Shown here one piece after another: positions 35,370 through 48,367 of a stretch of DNA of 64,000 nt. The notes below the pieces were generated by a model. That model was not told the origin of the DNA, made no database searches, and was given only the letters and a program-made list of their open reading frames with translations. Position numbers and translations under genes: made by a program. The stretch covers positions 30,997,249 to 31,061,248 of the forward strand of contig NC_035447.2 in assembly GCF_002127325.2 (NCBI RefSeq). The letters are read 5' to 3'. How positions within the stretch are numbered: the first letter of the stretch is position 1; every line of letters begins with the position of its first letter. The DNA is from Helianthus annuus (lineage: Eukaryota; Streptophyta; Magnoliopsida; Asterales; Asteraceae).

Positions 35370-38300
35370 ATTGTCTCTCAATAAATCTGAGGGGGGTGCG
35401 GGGCAGTCGGAAGTCGGATTGGATTCGGGGCCTCAAAACAAGTTATGGGATACACTTTCTTGCGATTCAGGAAACAAAGCTGCAAGATTCGGAGTCGTTC
35501 CTATTTAATCAGTTCTGGGGCAGATCTGAGTACAAATTAGCTGTGGTAAACTCACAAGGCAGATCAGGCGGTCTGGCGTGTTTATGGTGCCCATCGGTAT
35601 TCAGGTGCGTAGATATAATTCACAACAGATCTTTCATTGTGGTTTCGGGCTTCTTATTACCATCGGGTTGTAGAATTAATTTCATGAATGTGGCTCCTAA
35701 TGAGGCTGTTAATAGGCGAGCAGTTTGGACGGAAATTTTGGGTGTTAAAAACTCATTACAAGGTTTGTGGGTCATGATGGGTGACTTTAACGAGGTACGA
35801 AATGCTGGTGAACGAATGAATTCTGAGTTTATAGAGGCAAATGCTGATGCATTTAACCAGTTCATTCTATCGGCTGGCCTGGTAGAATATAATATGGGAG
35901 GGGGTAATTTCACTTACATATCAGACAATGGTAAAAAGCTAAGTAAATTGGATCGTTTCTTGGTATGCTTGGGTTTTAGGGAACAGTGGCCTAATGCATC
36001 AGTTCTTGCATTAGATAGGGTGGCATCCGACCATCGGCCCATTGTCCTATCCACTGTTCAAACAGATTTCGGACACATCCCCTTTAGATTTTTTAATTCT
36101 TGGTTCGAATATCCTGGTTTTGTAAGTTATGTACTTCAGATGTGTGATGCGTTTGTGTTTTCGGGTCCTGAAGATCTTGCTCTTGCAATTAAATTACGGT
36201 GGCTAAAAAATAAAATCAAATCATGGCTAAAGGTGGAAAAAGAAAGTCGGGAGGGTATTTATGGTAGTAAAAAGAGGAGGTTGGTCAGTATTGAATTGTT
36301 GGCGAAACAAAGGATGCTATTGGAAGAAGAATTGGCTGAAAGGGCTGAGTGCATAAATTATGTGGTAGAGTTTGACAGAATAAAGCAACTCGATTTAAGG
36401 CAAAAATCCAGATCCAAGTGGGCCATTGAAGGTGATGAAAATTCGGCTTATTTCCATCATGTTATCAATGCGAATATTAGTACAAATAGATTGAATGGGT
36501 TGATGATTAATGGGGATTGGGTTACGAACCCTGTGGTTATTAAGTGTCCTTGTTAGAGTTCTTTGAACATCAGTTTTCGGAGCCAATGCCTAATAGGCCG
36601 GAGTTGGTGTGTCCGAATCTGGCAACCATTTCGGACAATGAGGCCGCCATGTTGGAGAGTCCTTTCTCTGTGGAGGAAATCAAAGCAACAGTATGGGATT
36701 GTGAGGGGGATCGAGCTCCAGGGCCGGATGGGTTTAACTTTAAGTTCATTAAAAGATGCTGGGCTGGATTCCGGGAGGATTTCGTGAAACTGTTCAATAG
36801 ATTCTATGAAACGGGTTCCCTCAACAAGTGCTGTACATCATCTTTTTTAGCGCTGATTCCAAAAGTAAAAGATCCTATGGGGCCAACAGACTTCAGGCCA
36901 ATTAGTCTAATTGGAGTTATTAACAAAATTATCTCTAAGGTTCTTGTAAACCGCCTAAAAGGGATATTAGGGAGTTTAATATCGGAACAGCAGTCGGCGT
37001 TCTTGGCTGGAAGGAATATCATGGATGGTCCAATTATTCTAAATGAGGTGCTCAGTTGGTTGAAGAAGGCAAAGAGGAGGGGGATGTATTTCAAAGCAGA
37101 TATTAATAAGGCATATGACTCGGTTAATTGGATCTTCCTCAACTCGATTATGACACAGATGAACTTTCCAAGCAGGTGGCGGGGATGGATAATGGCTACT
37201 TTGTATTCTGCTAGGGCGTCTGTCCTAGTAAATGGTTCTCCAACAAGAGAGTTTGATTGCTCACGTGGCCTCCGACAAGGGGATCCATTATCACCGTTCC
37301 TGTTTGTGATCATAATGGAAGCTCTTACTGGGGTATTGAAAAAAGCAGTATCTATCGGTCTGTTTAAAGGGATTAAAGTCAGTAGCGAGGGGCCGGTTTT
37401 GTCCCACTTAATATACGCTGATGACGTAATGTTCGTTGGTGAGTGGTCGAGATCGAATGCTATTAATTTAAGACGGATATTGAGATGTTTTTTCTTATCC
37501 TCTGGCTTGAAAGTAAACTTAACAAAATGTAGTGTTTTCGGGGTGGGTGTGAGTGAGGAGGAAGTCCAAGACATGGCGATTCTTCTGAGGTGTAGGCAAG
37601 GTACGTTTCCATTCAAACATCTCGGTTTGTCGATTGGAGCTAATATGAATCTAGCACGGAATTGGAAACCCGTTATTGAAATTTTTAAGAGCAGGCTATC
37701 TATATGGAAAGCCAAAACACTTTCATATGGCGGGAGAATTACATTAATTAAGTCAGTGTTAAATTCACTTCCCACGTACTATTTTTCTTTGTTTAAAGCA
37801 CCTATGAAAGTCCTCGAAGCGCTGGATAAGATTAGGAGGGTATTCTTTGGGGGCGGGTCGGAAGAAAAGGCGAAAATGAACTGGGTTGCGTGGGATAAAA
37901 CAATCGCTCCTGTTGAATATGGTGGGTTGGGTTTTGGATCGCTTAGGGATGCTAACTTAGCCATGTTGGCTAAGTGGTGGTGGAGATTCAAAGCAGAAAA
38001 AATAGGACTGTGGCGTCGGGTTATATGGGCTATACATCATAGATCGAGGGCGTGGAATGACATACCAATGAAGGCTTCTGTGGCGGGGCCATGGAAAAAT
38101 ATTCATAATATATGGCAGCAAATATTGATCTGAAAGTTGATTTTTCAGCAGTGGTTGGTAATGGGAAGAACACACTTTTTTGGCTGGATTGCTGGGTTGA
38201 ACAGGTGTCGTTATACATTAAATTCCCAGAATTGTTCAAAGAGGAAATGGTAAAGGACTGTTTGGTTGCAGATCGCTCGCTGGAGACTAACTGATTCTGG

Positions 38301-39012
38301 GCCTCTCTTCAGTTGGGCCTGGGCTCGGCCTGGACTCGGTAATGCTGCTGCAAATCAATTACAGCAGCTGTTGTCTGTATTAGATGGTTGCTCCTTGACA
38401 CTTGGTGCGGACGTGTGGAAGTGGAAGCATGAAACGGATGGAATGCTCACAGTCGCGAGTATTAAGAGGATCCTTAGTTCAGTTAACCGTGTTAGTCCGA
38501 GCCGAGTATTTGAATGGAACAATTGGGTCCCGAAGAAGGTCGGAATCGTGGCGTGGAGAGCGGATATGGAGAGGTTACCGACCAAGTGCGCTTTGGCAAG
38601 GCGGAATATTCCGGTTCAGAATCATATGTGCGTGTTCTGTGGGGATTATGAGGAGACATGTGATCATATTTTTGTCTCGTGTCATTACGCACAATCGATA
38701 TGGCAGAATTTGGCGGTTTGGTGTAGGATCCCACCGGTTATTGCGTTTCGAGTTGGTGACTTACTAACAATACATCAGTCAAGCTCGGGACTGAGAAAGA
38801 GAAGGAAGGTTATACATGCTCTAATCTTGGTGACCTTTTGGAGCATTTGGAAATCTAGAAATGAAGCCGTATTCAGACAGGTAATACCAAACATGACGAG
38901 GAGCCTGGACGAGATCAAATCAATGGCATATCAGTGGGTTAAAAGTAGAGCAAAAGTGGAGACATTATCATGGGAGGATTGGAGTCGCTTTAACTTGGGC
39001 GCTATGTGTTAA
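35366..39012 (+). pseudogene. LINE ORF2 (endonuclease, reverse transcriptase, zinc-binding), frameshifted
   Basis: 35366-36540 is the apurinic-type endonuclease: AIQETKLQ, MMGDFNEVRNAGER, ASDHRPIVL. A one-base loss near 36541 shifts the frame. 36544-38133 is RT, with GPDGFNFKFIKRCW, FKADINKAYDSV, LRQGDPLSPFLF and the catalytic LIYADDVMFVG. Two more shifts near 38120 and 38275 precede the C-terminal part. That part has the zinc-binding CVFCGDYEETCDHIFVSC and IWKSRNEAVF, and ends at 39012. A complete ORF2 would nick target DNA and prime reverse transcription; this one is dead, but all domains are recognisable. Confidence 0.92.
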
Positions 39013-39494
39013 TGTAATTTAGTTTTTGTTTGGTGTTGAATTATGTATCCGGGTGTCAAACATTGTATATGTTGGTGGGTAGCACCTTGCTACAATTGAA
39101 TAAAATTTCTGTCGGCCGTTCAAAAAAAAAAAAGGGATTCTACGAGTGTTATTTCAACAATTTCAGCACTTCCTTCCTGATGAACCTGCAAAAAAAGAAC
39201 AAAGATATACATCAGTATTAAAAAGGTTAAAATAAAAGAAGAGACTGCTCAGATTTAGTAGATAGCAATAAATAATCTTTCAAAAACTATAAATACATGT
39301 ACAACATGAGCATGGATGATAACGTAACTTAAAATAGAAAATAAAAATGAAAACATACTAAATGGTTTGTAGATTTAAAAATCATTAAAAAGTTATACCG
39401 AAATATTGTTATCATTATAATGTAATTTGTTAAATAATATTTTCATTATTTCATCCGATCATACTTATTTTTATGATATATATATATATATATA

Positions 39495-39782
39495 TAGAGG
39501 TCGATTATTGTATAAATGCCTTAATGTACGATGCGTACGATATGCAGTATCAACGTGCGATTTTGGTTTTGAACATGCGATTTTGGTTTTTGTAAAACAA
39601 CATGCGACTTCTTTACAACATGCGAAATTTGTATTTTTTAAACATGCGATTTTGGTTTTTTTACAACATGCGATTTTGGTTTTTTTCAACATCCGAGATT
39701 TTCCTTTCTGAGTTTATAACGTGCGAACTTGCCATAGCGTATGCTCGTACGTTAAGGCGAATTGTACGATACACTTTCACTA
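39495..39782. mobile_element. TIR MITE in a TA microsatellite, with ATGCGATTTTGG repeats
   Basis: It is flanked by TATATA runs. The left arm CCTTAATGTACGATGCGTAC pairs with the inverted right arm CCTTAACGTACGAGCATACG. The interior has about seven degenerate copies of AACATGCGATTTTGGTTTTT. Confidence 0.65.
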
Positions 39783-39786
39783 TATA

Positions 39787-40133
39787 TATAAAAGTGGGGA
39801 ACCGATGAACAGTGCATTTAGCATGTTCAATATATCTTATAAAATCAACTTAACATGCTAAAAACTATTTTTTCGGCGTTTTTCCTTATAAAAATGTGTA
39901 GAAGTTAATCCAAAAAAAAATCATTTTTGTAAAAAAAAAAAATTAACCGTTTTTTATCCGTTTTTAAACATTTTTTTTACTATTTTTAGTTTTTGAATTT
40001 TTTTTTTATTAAAAATAGTTCTACATGTATTTGTAAGGAAAAGCGCTGAAAAATTAAAAAAAAAATTGAATTTTAATATGTTAAATACATGGTTCCCAGT
40101 TCCTAGTTTTTAGTGTTCCCCAATGAACATATA
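39787..40133. mobile_element. TIR MITE with A/T-rich palindromic interior
   Basis: Left AAGTGGGGAACCGATGAACA and inverted right TTGGGGAACACTAAAAACTA share GTGGGGAAC-type ends, with TTTAGCATGTTCAA/TTTAACATATTAAA further in. The middle is T- and A-runs that fold on themselves. Boundaries are approximate. Confidence 0.5.
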
Positions 40134-40154
40134 AATATTAAAGGACTTTTATGA

Positions 40155-40480
40155 GACCGGAGGGTATGGGGAGGGTCATCCCCATGAGAATGGGCCGTCA
40201 CATAGGATGCCACGTCATCGAGAGTAAGGATGGGCCTAAAAAGGATGAACCAAGGGGGTGGAGGATGAGACCCCACACTATTTATAAAAACAATTAAAAA
40301 AATAAACTGATTTGATTTTAGAGAGAGAGATGAGAGAGAACGAAGAGAGAGGAGAGAGAAAGAGGCACGTCGCACACGGCCTTGGGGCGACGGAGAAGAC
40401 GGGACAAGGCATAGGGGGGCGGTGTGGGGGTCCGGCGCCAGGGCTCGCCGGGGCAGGGTTGGCCCCCATACCCTCCAGTA
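40155..40480 (+). mobile_element. PIF/Harbinger MITE 1
   Basis: TIRs GACCGGAGGGTATGGGG and, inverted, TACTGGAGGGTATGGGGG. TGA duplication at 40152-40154 and 40481-40483. The intact CCCH intron 1 (10400-10420) lacks it. Both ends recur in reversed order in MITE 2 (41414-48348). Confidence 0.8.
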
Positions 40481-40484
40481 TGAT

Positions 40485-41074
40485 TAGGGTTGTAAACGAG
40501 CCGAGTCGAGCCAAGCTCGACCCGGCTCGAGCTCGGCTCGAACTCAATTCGAGCCGGCTCGGCTCGAGCTCGGCTCAAACTCAATTCGAGCCGGCTCGGC
40601 TCGGCTCGAGCTCGAATTTCAAATCGAGCTGAGATTTGAGGCTCGAGCTCGACTCGATTAAAATTCGAGCTAGCTCGGCTCGGCTGGATCTAGCTCGAAC
40701 TAACAAAGAACTGCAAAATTTACTACTTAAAAAGCCATAAAAATGAATCTTTTCATAGCCTAAGGGCCATAATTCCAATTATATTTAACTAAATGGCTAA
40801 ATATGCAAGTATAAATAGTTATATCATTTTGTACATTTTCCTTACATTCTTTTATAGGGGAGATACTCCCTTATTTTTTGTCTTTTGAGCGATGTGGGAC
40901 AAAAAAAATGAATGATGTAAACCTTATCGACCTGGCTCACGAGCTCGACTCGTTTACAAACCGAGCCGAGCTGGCTCGTTTACAACCGAGCCAATTTCGA
41001 GCCGAGCTCTTTTTGAACTTTTTTCGAGCGAGTTTCAAGCGAGCTGCAAGCCACGAGTTTTTTGAACACCCCTA
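40485..41074. mobile_element. hAT-type MITE rich in GAGCTCGGCTCG
   Basis: Ends TAGGGTTGTAAACGA and, inverted, TAGGGGTGTTCAAAAAA. The 8 bp duplication AGTATGAT / GGTATGAT differs at one base (40477-40484, 41075-41082). Both arms are dominated by alternating GAGCTCGGCTCG-like words and can pair. Confidence 0.8.
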
Positions 41075-41545
41075 GGTATGATAGAATAATAGAAAGTATA
41101 TTGGTTTTATATTGCAAAAATTGTTAAAACAAGAAAAATAAAAGTATATGTTGAATTTTTTGAGATAAGAGGTATACCTGAGAATCTTTCTGAGGGGGTT
41201 GATTGTACTTGCAATTCTTGCCAAACTTACATATAGCATACTCAACAAAAAAGCAGTCCTTTTTCTGCATGGGACAGACTTCGATTTTATCATTTGTAGA
41301 ACTAGCCATTAATCATAAACAATGATTGATAGGAGCTCTACCGATGGTCTGATCCGATGATGATCGGATATGGATTAATTGCGGTAGGGATCAGAGGGAG
41401 AAGAAGTTTGTTAGACTGGAGGGTATGGCGGTCGGCCCTGCCCCGGCAAGCCCCGGCGTCGGACCCCCACACCGTCCCCCTATGCTTCGTCCCGTCTTCC
41501 CCGTCCTCCAGCCGACGCCCAAGCCGGGCCACCTCCTTCACACAC

Positions 41546-43052
<1,507 letters not shown>

Positions 43053-43057
<5 letters not shown>

Positions 43058-43874
43058 GAAGGATCCACTAAAGTGGATTTTGCCTAAGTAGCCTAAGAAG
43101 AATTGTGATGATAACATGTAGCACTCCTAATAAGTAGGAATGAAGGGCATTTTGGTCCTTATAAATAGGAGTCAAAATGACATGTGGCACCCCCTTTGTT
43201 TTTTAAAAATACAATAAAAAATCTGGTACAAAAAAATTTAGCACAAAAAATCTAGTACAAAATATATAGCATAAAAAATGTAGTACAAAAAATATAGCAC
43301 AAAAAAATCTAGTACAAAAAAATATAGCACAAAAAAATCTTTTACAAAAAAATATAGCACAAAAAATCTTTTACAAAAAAATATAGCACAAAAAAATTCA
43401 GCAAAAAATGTAGTACAAAAAAATCCAGCACAAAAAATTGAGAAAAAAATTTAAGACAAAAAAATTCAGCATAAAAAGTTTAGCACAAAAATATAGAACA
43501 AAAATCCAGCACAAAAAAAATGTTATACAACATAGAAATACAACACATTTTAGTGGGTTTTTTAGTCTTCATATTTTATATAGCAGTATGGTACTCAAAT
43601 TAAAGATAAAAAGACGCTCGATTTTACGATGAAATTTTTATGAAAAAATAATGTCGTATAAAAAAGTTATTAACGTTTAAAAAAACGGGGGTGGAATATG
43701 CATGTGCCCTGCATGTGAAAAGAGAAAGTCCATAAATAGGATTTTTCAAGATACCCTTGCACTCCTCCTTTCTCCTACACTTTCATCTTAACCATTGATT
43801 TGAAAAATAAATGGTTAAGATTTCTTCTCATCCTACTTAGGCAAAATAAATTTTTTATTTGATCTTACCCCTAT
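43053..43874. mobile_element. TA-flanked TIR element M2 with AGCACAAAAAA repeats
   Basis: Left TAGGGGAAGGATCCAC and inverted right TAGGGGTAAGATCAAA; both arms contain TTTTGCCTAAGTAG. The interior 43200-43520 is about fifteen copies of AGCACAAAAAATCTAGTACA variants. Non-coding. Confidence 0.75.
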
Positions 43875-43895
43875 ATATATATATATATATATATA

Positions 43896-44341
43896 TAGGG
43901 GACCGCTAAAATGAAAACCACCTCCAGTTGTAAGAACCATGAGAACTTTTTGATTCGGGGCGACCTTGACCAAAATTTTTTTTCATAAACGTAGATGCGT
44001 GTATTATAAACACATTTGTAAAAAAAATTCAAAAAAAAAATGTCGTGTGTGTAGTTTTGAGCACCACAAGTTTGTGTTTACGGGTACCGTATTTAAAATT
44101 TACGGTACCCGTAAACACAAACTTGTGGTGCTCAAAACTACACACACGACATTTTTTTTTGAACTTTTTTTTTACAAATGTGTTTATAATACACGCATCT
44201 ACGTTTATGAAAAAAATTTTTGGTCCAACTCGTCCCGTACGGTGTTGTTCTCATGGTTCTTACAACGAGCTGGTTTTCATTTTAGCGATCCCCTGGTTTT
44301 CAATTTAGCAGTCCCCTGGTTTTCATTTTAGCGATCCCATA
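43896..44341. mobile_element. TA-flanked near-perfect palindromic element M3
   Basis: Starts TAGGGGACCGCTAAAATGAA and ends in its inverse. From about 43978 to 44221 the two arms are nearly perfect inverted copies meeting at TACGG-TACCC around 44098. The single strand would fold into a hairpin over 100 bp long. The end motif GGTTTTCATTTTAGCGATCC is repeated three times at the right edge. Confidence 0.85.
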
Positions 44342-44364
44342 TATATATATCATATATATATATA

Positions 44365-46868
44365 TAGGGTCAGGATTTAGAGAAAACGGTAGAAAGTGTG
44401 AGAACGGTGAGAACGCTTATTGGTCGTCCGATCAAAACAATCTATGGACTAGATTGGCGCGGTGGCATTTTAGTAAATAACACCAATTTTATTACGTGGA
44501 CGCGCTTCATTAAGGGTAAAAAAAGTAAAAAACCATTCCTCACATAAAACGCCATTGAAAAATAAAACGCCAAATAAATACAAAACGTCATTTTTATCAC
44601 TGCGTATTTTTTCGGTGTTTTTATTTAAGCTCTCTGCTACAAAAACGGCAAAAAATATGAAACGCCATTATGTATAACACCAAAACTTACATCCGGATAA
44701 ATGTTAATTACATTTTTTGTTATAAAAAAATAACATCCTGCATAAACTACGCGCCAAAAAAAATCTATAAATAGAAACGTCTCACCACCGTCCGTTTATC
44801 ACACCAAAAAAACACAAAAAAACACACAGTGTTTGCTAAAAAAATTTACAACTCAATGTAAAACGCCAAAAAGTACAACGAGAGCAAACATCTTTTCTTT
44901 GATACTCAGTAATGTTCTGCATGAAGCTTCATTTAATGATTTGTTACGTGAGTGTAGTAAGATTTTGCTGCATGAGATGGACAAAATTGAAAAAAGAGAG
45001 ACTGATGACACCCATATGTCATATTGTCATCTTTGTTCCTAAAGAAGGTTTGGATGATAAGAAGAGACCTATACCAGTGTAAATGCTACTTTGGCCTCAA
45101 TGAATATAATGAAGACCACAGGCAGATAGCATCCACCCACAGGCGGTCGATCTATGTCTACAACATCCACAAAGACACTTCAACACATGAACAAAGAAAA
45201 TAAACAACGCCAAACCCAAAATGCCATTTATTTGTCACATTTCTTGTAGTTTCAAAAGAAAAAAGAGACCGATGACACAGAAGATTTAAAATCATAAATT
45301 GCTTCTATTTTGTTTTTTTTTTTAATTTTCTTTATCTATTGTTTGTTTTGTAATGTCAGTTAATAAACAACAAAAGAATATTAATGCTATAATGAAAAAT
45401 ATAACAAAACGCCAAAATTAGCAACTACGTGTAAAACGCCATAATGCCATAAAAACGCCCCCAAAAAACTACCAAACTATAATAAAATTAATTTGAACAA
45501 CTAATATTATAAAAAAAGTGCATGAAACAATGTGCAAAGAATATAAAACAAAGGAAGTCCAATAGTTATCTAGCCACCATTGGAAAACAACACGCCATAA
45601 TTACAGCCGTCAAAAAGATTTGACGTGTTACACAATTAAAACAGTTGAGTCTGAAAACAAAACAAGGTAAACTGCAAAAAACAGTAAAATGAAACGACGA
45701 AAAACATAATTACTAACATTTATTATATTAAATTTATTTATCTTTTTCAAAATGCCATAATTACCTGTCATACGCGGGAAAAAAGTCAATATAAAAGAAG
45801 ACCATGAGAACCCAAGCTCAAACACGCCAAAAAGACTAAAACGCCACATATTCTCCAAAACGCCAAAAAATTTAAAAATGGCTAAGGTTATTGCATGGAG
45901 GTTTGAAAGGAAAGAAAAATGATTCATCATAAAGTTCTCTGACAGGAGAAGGGTAACGATAAGGACAATAAAAGCCATGATGGGAATGAATGAAAATGCT
46001 CAGAAGGATATCCTGGCCCTTGGGATTCCAATAGACAACGATTATGAAAGAACGAGAACTGTAATAAAAAGACTGGAGAGAAAGTTTCCAGCAGAAGATG
46101 ATGAAGATGATGATAATATTGAAGATACTCATATACCAAAACTTAACAGTTGGGTATTGCATGAGGAAAAAGAAACACTTGAAGTGACTTACAAAAACGG
46201 GGTGCAATATTCAAGGCCAATGGAAGAAATGTTGAAGACAGGGTTGCTATCTATAATTGAACAACTCTGTGATTTAACACATTCAAACGATCCAAAATCC
46301 AAAGATGCAGTGATATTCAAGAATAGGCTGCAGCAAAGAAGAGACGAGCTAATGGCGTTATACGCAAAAATGAAATTTGATGATTAGGAATCTGAAGAAA
46401 GTGATGAACAAAGCGATGGGTACATCTCTGATGTAATCCCACCTACGGAAGACTATTAGTTTATTTTGATTTTCGTGTTATTGTAGTTTTATAAATATTA
46501 ATCTATGGTAATGAATTATTAACAAAAAGATACAAACTGCCAAAAATGACATGGAAAAAGCCATAACGCCAAAAAATTAACTATGTGAAACAAAAAGAAT
46601 TAATTCAACGAGAAGAAACTGAGAAAAAAACAGTAAAACGCCAAATAATTAATAAATCTACATAACGCCAAAATTATCTTGCACGCAAAAAATAATGAAG
46701 CATGTCAAACACGAAAATAGTGAAAGGAAAAGAATACTAAAAAGACAAAAAAAACCCCTTGGACCCTGATCATGCCCCACGCCACGTGTTCGGCCAGGAT
46801 GCGTTCTCACCGTTCTCACACTTTTTGCCGTTTTCTCCTGATCTCGTTTCTCTCTCTCTCTCTCTCTA
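44365..46868. mobile_element. TA-flanked TIR element M4, 2.5 kb, with an internal ORF
   Basis: Left arm GAAAACGGTAGAAAGTGTGA + GAACGGTGAGAACGC and inverted right arm GAAAACGGCAAAAAGTGTGA + GAACGGTGAGAACGC match over about 50 bases. The non-coding parts are strewn with ACGCCA words. A 137-codon frame lies at 45977-46387. Confidence 0.8.
45923..46387 (+). CDS. Unrecognised ORF inside element M4
   Basis: I do not recognise this protein. The frame is open from 45923, with the first ATG at 45977, giving 136 residues. The N-terminal part reads MMGMNENAQKDILALGIPID, then a basic stretch (RTRTVIKRLERK), an acidic cluster (AEDDEDDDNIED), and a charged, helix-prone C-terminus ending RDELMALYAKMKFDD. 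It has no signal peptide, membrane segment or DDE motif. Base composition is higher in GC than the surrounding element, and the frame lacks the ACGCCA words that fill its flanks. That suggests a captured host exon or a remnant of an element protein. There is no evidence of expression. Confidence 0.4.
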   Translation, partial: FIIKFSDRRRVTIRTIKAMMGMNENAQKDILALGIPIDNDYERTRTVIKRLERKFPAEDDEDDDNIEDTHIPKLNSWVLHEEKETLEVTYKNGVQYSRPMEEMLKTGLLSIIEQLCDLTHSNDPKSKDAVIFKNRLQQRRDELMALYAKMKFDD

Positions 46869-46871
46869 TAA

Positions 46872-46960
<89 letters not shown>

Positions 46961-46964
<4 letters not shown>

Positions 46965-48195
46965 ACAAAGATCCGTTAGGAACCACCCCTTATTGCAAGA
47001 ACCGCGAGAACCAGTGTGAACACAAACAGTAATTCCTAAAAAAAATCTAAAAAACACCCAAAATTTTTTTTTTATTTTTTTACTATTTTTTTTTTGAAAA
47101 AATCGCTATATTTTGTTAATAAAAAAAATAAAAAAAAATTTCAAAAAAAAAAAAAAATTTCGAGTAACATTTATCCATGCACATGTGCATATGTGTCGTT
47201 TCTTTGTCAAATTCCGTAATTCATTACAAATAATAGTCAATTGCACTTTCATTTACACTACTACGTGTAATACACTATCTTTTACATTACCAATGTTAGA
47301 AATGCACATGTGCATCTATATGTATCAACAGGAAATAAGGTGTTTTGGTACACTACTTTCCCTTTCATCTATCATTCCATCCATAATACACAAGCATGCA
47401 CATGTGCATTTCTGTCATTTCTTTGACAAATTCCGTAATTCATTACATATATTAGACAATTGCACTTTCATTTACACTACCATATGTAATACACTACTTT
47501 TTACATTACCAATATTAGAAATGCACATGTGCATTATATGTATCAACATGAAATAAGGTGTTTTGGTACACCACTTTGAATACACTTTCCCTTTCATCTA
47601 TCATACCATCCATAATACACTACCATTACCTCCTACCATCCATAATACAATACCATTAACAATATTTTCACTTTATTACATGTATGTAAACACCATTTAT
47701 ACCATCCAATCAACATATTACATAAAAAATTGACAACTATAACCAAACCATCAACCACTAGATATAACTAACCAAAAAACATGTATATGGGTCTACTTCT
47801 CCATTCAAAATCACAAACTTTTTGTACCAAAACACGTTATATCATGGTTATACCTAATTATGCACATGTGCATTTTGAATATTGGTAATGTAAAAAGTAG
47901 TGTATTACTAATGGTATTGTAAATTAAAGTGCAATTGTCTATTCCTGATAATGTATTACCGAATTTGTTGAAGTAATGATACATATGCACATGTGCATGG
48001 ATAACTGTTACTCGAAAAAAAAAAGTTTTTTCTTTTTTTTTTTTTATGGAACGAAATATAGCGATTTTTTGTTAAAAAATATTAAAAAAAATAAAAAAAA
48101 ATTTTTGAGTGCTTTTTTGATTTTTTTTAGATTTTATTTTGTGTTCACATTGGTTCTCGCGGTTCTCGCAATAAGGGTGGTTCTCGCATGAACCT

Positions 48196-48202
<7 letters not shown>
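46961..48202. mobile_element. TA-flanked TIR element M5 with TGCACATGTGCA palindromes
   Basis: Left arm CACCCCTTATTGCAAGAACC and inverted right arm CACCCTTATTGCGAGAACCG match for more than 100 bases (GCGAGAACCA, TGTGAACACAAA). The interior has two direct copies (47170-47350, 47395-47580) and one inverted copy (47850-48010) of a block bordered by TGCACATGTGCA. No coding frame recognised. Confidence 0.8.
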
Positions 48203-48245
<43 letters not shown>

Positions 48246-48348
48246 CCCCATCCTCCACCCCTTGGTCCATCCCCTTTAGGCCCATCCTCACTCCTGATGA
48301 CGTAGCGGCCCATCCTCTTGGGGATGAGCCTCACCATACCTTCTAGTT

Positions 48349-48367
48349 TTAAAGGCATGAGTTTTTA
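48349..48367 (-). pseudogene. 19 bp sliver of the dead CCCH copy's promoter
   Basis: AAGGCATGAGTTT between two TTA sites corresponds to AAAGCATGAGTTCC at 10967-10980 in the intact promoter. It separates Harbinger MITE 2 from the element that follows. Confidence 0.8.

Larger units (their letters stand above)
30496..39131 (+). mobile_element. Near full-length L1-type LINE with a nested solo LTR
   Basis: 16 bp duplication AAGGGATTCTACGAGT at 30480-30495 and 39132-39147, poly-A tail merging with the right copy. 5' UTR about 450 bases, ORF1, ORF2, 3' UTR ending GGCCGTTC. Without the 2.4 kb LTR insertion it is about 6.2 kb, normal for a complete plant L1. Both ORFs are damaged. Confidence 0.92.
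30475..41309 (-). pseudogene. Dead CCCH zinc-finger copy, exons 1 and 2
   Basis: Exon 1 is 41309-41178: MASSTNDKIEVCPMQKKDCF ... FGKNCKYNQ. The first finger has lost its histidine ligand (now Gln) and spacing is C-x7-C. Exon 2 (39185-39132 plus 30495-30475) starts VHQEGSAEIV, then carries a 4-base deletion that shifts the frame. It is split by a LINE whose 16 bp target duplication AAGGGATTCTACGAGT lies inside the exon. Splice signals around both exons are still recognisable. Exons 3 and 4 are missing. Its promoter (50454 onward) has been pushed 9 kb away. It cannot encode the protein. Confidence 0.85.

Noticed and set aside
36804..37775. 323-codon minus-strand frame
   Set aside because: Shadow of LINE ORF2 reverse transcriptase on the plus strand; its protein has no recognisable domain.
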